22,601 nucleotides of DNA from positions 1 to 22,601 of the forward strand of contig DAYJ01000042.1 in the NCBI GenBank assembly GCA_002506875.1, given 5' to 3'. The notes under the pieces were generated by a model. The model was not told where the DNA came from. It worked only from the letters and a program-made list of their open reading frames with translations, and ran no database searches. Position numbers and translations under genes: made by a program. Each line of letters starts with the position of its first letter. Positions within the stretch are counted from its first letter, which is position 1. This stretch comes from Euryarchaeota archaeon UBA40 (GTDB taxonomy: Archaea > Thermoplasmatota > Poseidoniia > Poseidoniales > Thalassarchaeaceae). Below, piece by piece: positions 21,915 to 22,601 of this stretch.

Positions 21915-22601
21915 CTACTCTTCTTCATCTTCGCGTTTCCTGTTTTCATTCCACCATTTCCAACTGATTAGTCCAATTAGTGTTGAACTTGCATGACCAA
22001 TTGAAATGGCTGCATCTGTACCGTAACTAGTGTAATTCCAAACCTCGAATAAGAACACAAGTATCAACGGAAATTGTGGTTTCTTAGCATGATATGCCAG
22101 TGCTCCTAATGCTCCAAACATTCCAATTGATCCACCTCTGAATGATCTACTCATGACGTAAGAAAACAGTTCAATATCTGGATATAAGGCGAAACCAGCA
22201 TTGTAAAAAATCGCCATAAGTATTGATGTTAATGCACTTGTTCCGATAAAAATTATTGCAGCACTCTTCCAATTATTATGTGCTTCGAACGATTGTAAAA
22301 AGAACATTATTCCCGCTGTAACATACATTGCGTGCACTGTGTCCCAATGTGCAAAGGGTGAAATCAACAATGAGAATAAGAAAATTAGAGGATTAGTAGT
22401 CAATTCATTTGGGTCCATTCTAGCGATTTTTTCACTTATTATTCTTAGATCATAGAACAGACTTCCTTCTAGAGCCTCATCAATTAGCATGACATAAATC
22501 CAAACGATTACGAGATATGCTATTGTAAATCGTCGTGTTCGTAAGATTTCTAGTGGGTTAAGTAGCCTTCCAGAAGCATCTTTCCAAGGCGCTACAAATC
22601 C
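21915..22601 (-). CDS. Rhomboid-like multi-pass membrane protein (5' end outside window)
   Basis: The frame stays open to base 22601. Upstream of the internal Met at 22490 it reads LEILRTRRFTIAYLVIVWIYV, a clear first membrane helix, so the true start is beyond the window. The visible 228 residues hold about six or seven helices. The layout resembles rhomboids: SPFAHWDTVHAMY followed by SFE recalls the H-x-x-x-H loop and the following helix, RGGSIGMFGALGAL sits where GxSG carries the catalytic Ser, and IGHASSTLIGL matches the helix with the catalytic His. However, GxSG reads GGSIG and the usual Asn after the HxxxxH motif is missing, so protease activity is doubtful. The C-terminus is a charged cytoplasmic tail (KREDEEE). 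The gene is visibly more AT-rich than its neighbours. A rhomboid-fold protein is likely; an intramembrane protease is only possible. Confidence 0.75.
   Translation of the reverse strand, partial: GFVAPWKDASGRLLNPLEILRTRRFTIAYLVIVWIYVMLIDEALEGSLFYDLRIISEKIARMDPNELTTNPLIFLFSLLISPFAHWDTVHAMYVTAGIMFFLQSFEAHNNWKSAAIIFIGTSALTSILMAIFYNAGFALYPDIELFSYVMSRSFRGGSIGMFGALGALAYHAKKPQFPLILVFLFEVWNYTSYGTDAAISIGHASSTLIGLISWKWWNENRKREDEEE

Noticed and set aside
22488..22490. ATG at 22490 as the start of the rhomboid-like gene
   Set aside because: The same frame stays open to the window edge and encodes a clear hydrophobic helix upstream (LVIVWIYV), so the gene continues outside the window.

Overview
The window looks like a piece of a marine planktonic archaeon, most probably a Marine Group II euryarchaeon (Ca. 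Poseidoniales) or a close relative. This is inferred. The supporting signs are very tight gene packing, a tRNA without encoded CCA, TATA-like boxes about 25-33 bases before several ATGs with almost no leader, an XPD/Rad3-type Fe-S helicase, and two very long single-anchor surface proteins. Many metabolic genes are of bacterial type, as is common in that group. No 16S or ribosomal gene is present to settle the placement.

Bases 1-3086, minus strand: a lipoate/2-oxoacid dehydrogenase block in the order lipA, E1 alpha, E1 beta (3' end cut by the window edge). LipA makes the lipoyl group used by the E2 partner of the E1 pair, so the three genes serve one complex. E1 alpha has the branched-chain type signature.

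Bases 3180-6389: a pterin pair on the plus strand (FolM-like short-chain reductase and FolB/FolX-like aldolase, 4-bp overlap) resembles a bacterial pair. Convergent to it is a cysteine-desulfurase homologue that has lost the PLP lysine. A two-helix membrane protein is divergent from that gene. A tRNA-Leu(UAA) lies on the minus strand at 6392-6476.

Bases 6582-18561, plus strand: two secreted, C-terminally anchored surface proteins. The first (980 aa) is beta-rich with a strongly acidic cytoplasmic tail. The second (2983 aa) carries about 650 residues of calcium-binding thrombospondin-type-3 repeats, a transglutaminase-like domain lacking its catalytic His, about 13 Ig-like modules rich in N-glycosylation sequons, one membrane helix and a cytoplasmic DUF4129-like domain. 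It resembles a greatly expanded TgpA-type protein.

Bases 18568-21830, minus strand: a likely operon of a tandem ribbon-helix-helix regulator, a small unknown protein, the XPD/Rad3-like helicase and a 151-aa unknown protein. The small gene carries a perfect GC hairpin between 7-bp direct repeats, inserted in frame. A second hairpin with a UUCG loop precedes the helicase. An AT-rich inverted-repeat array precedes the regulator.

Bases 21915-22601, minus strand: a rhomboid-like membrane protein whose 5' end lies outside the window. All stretches longer than 300 bases are covered by genes.
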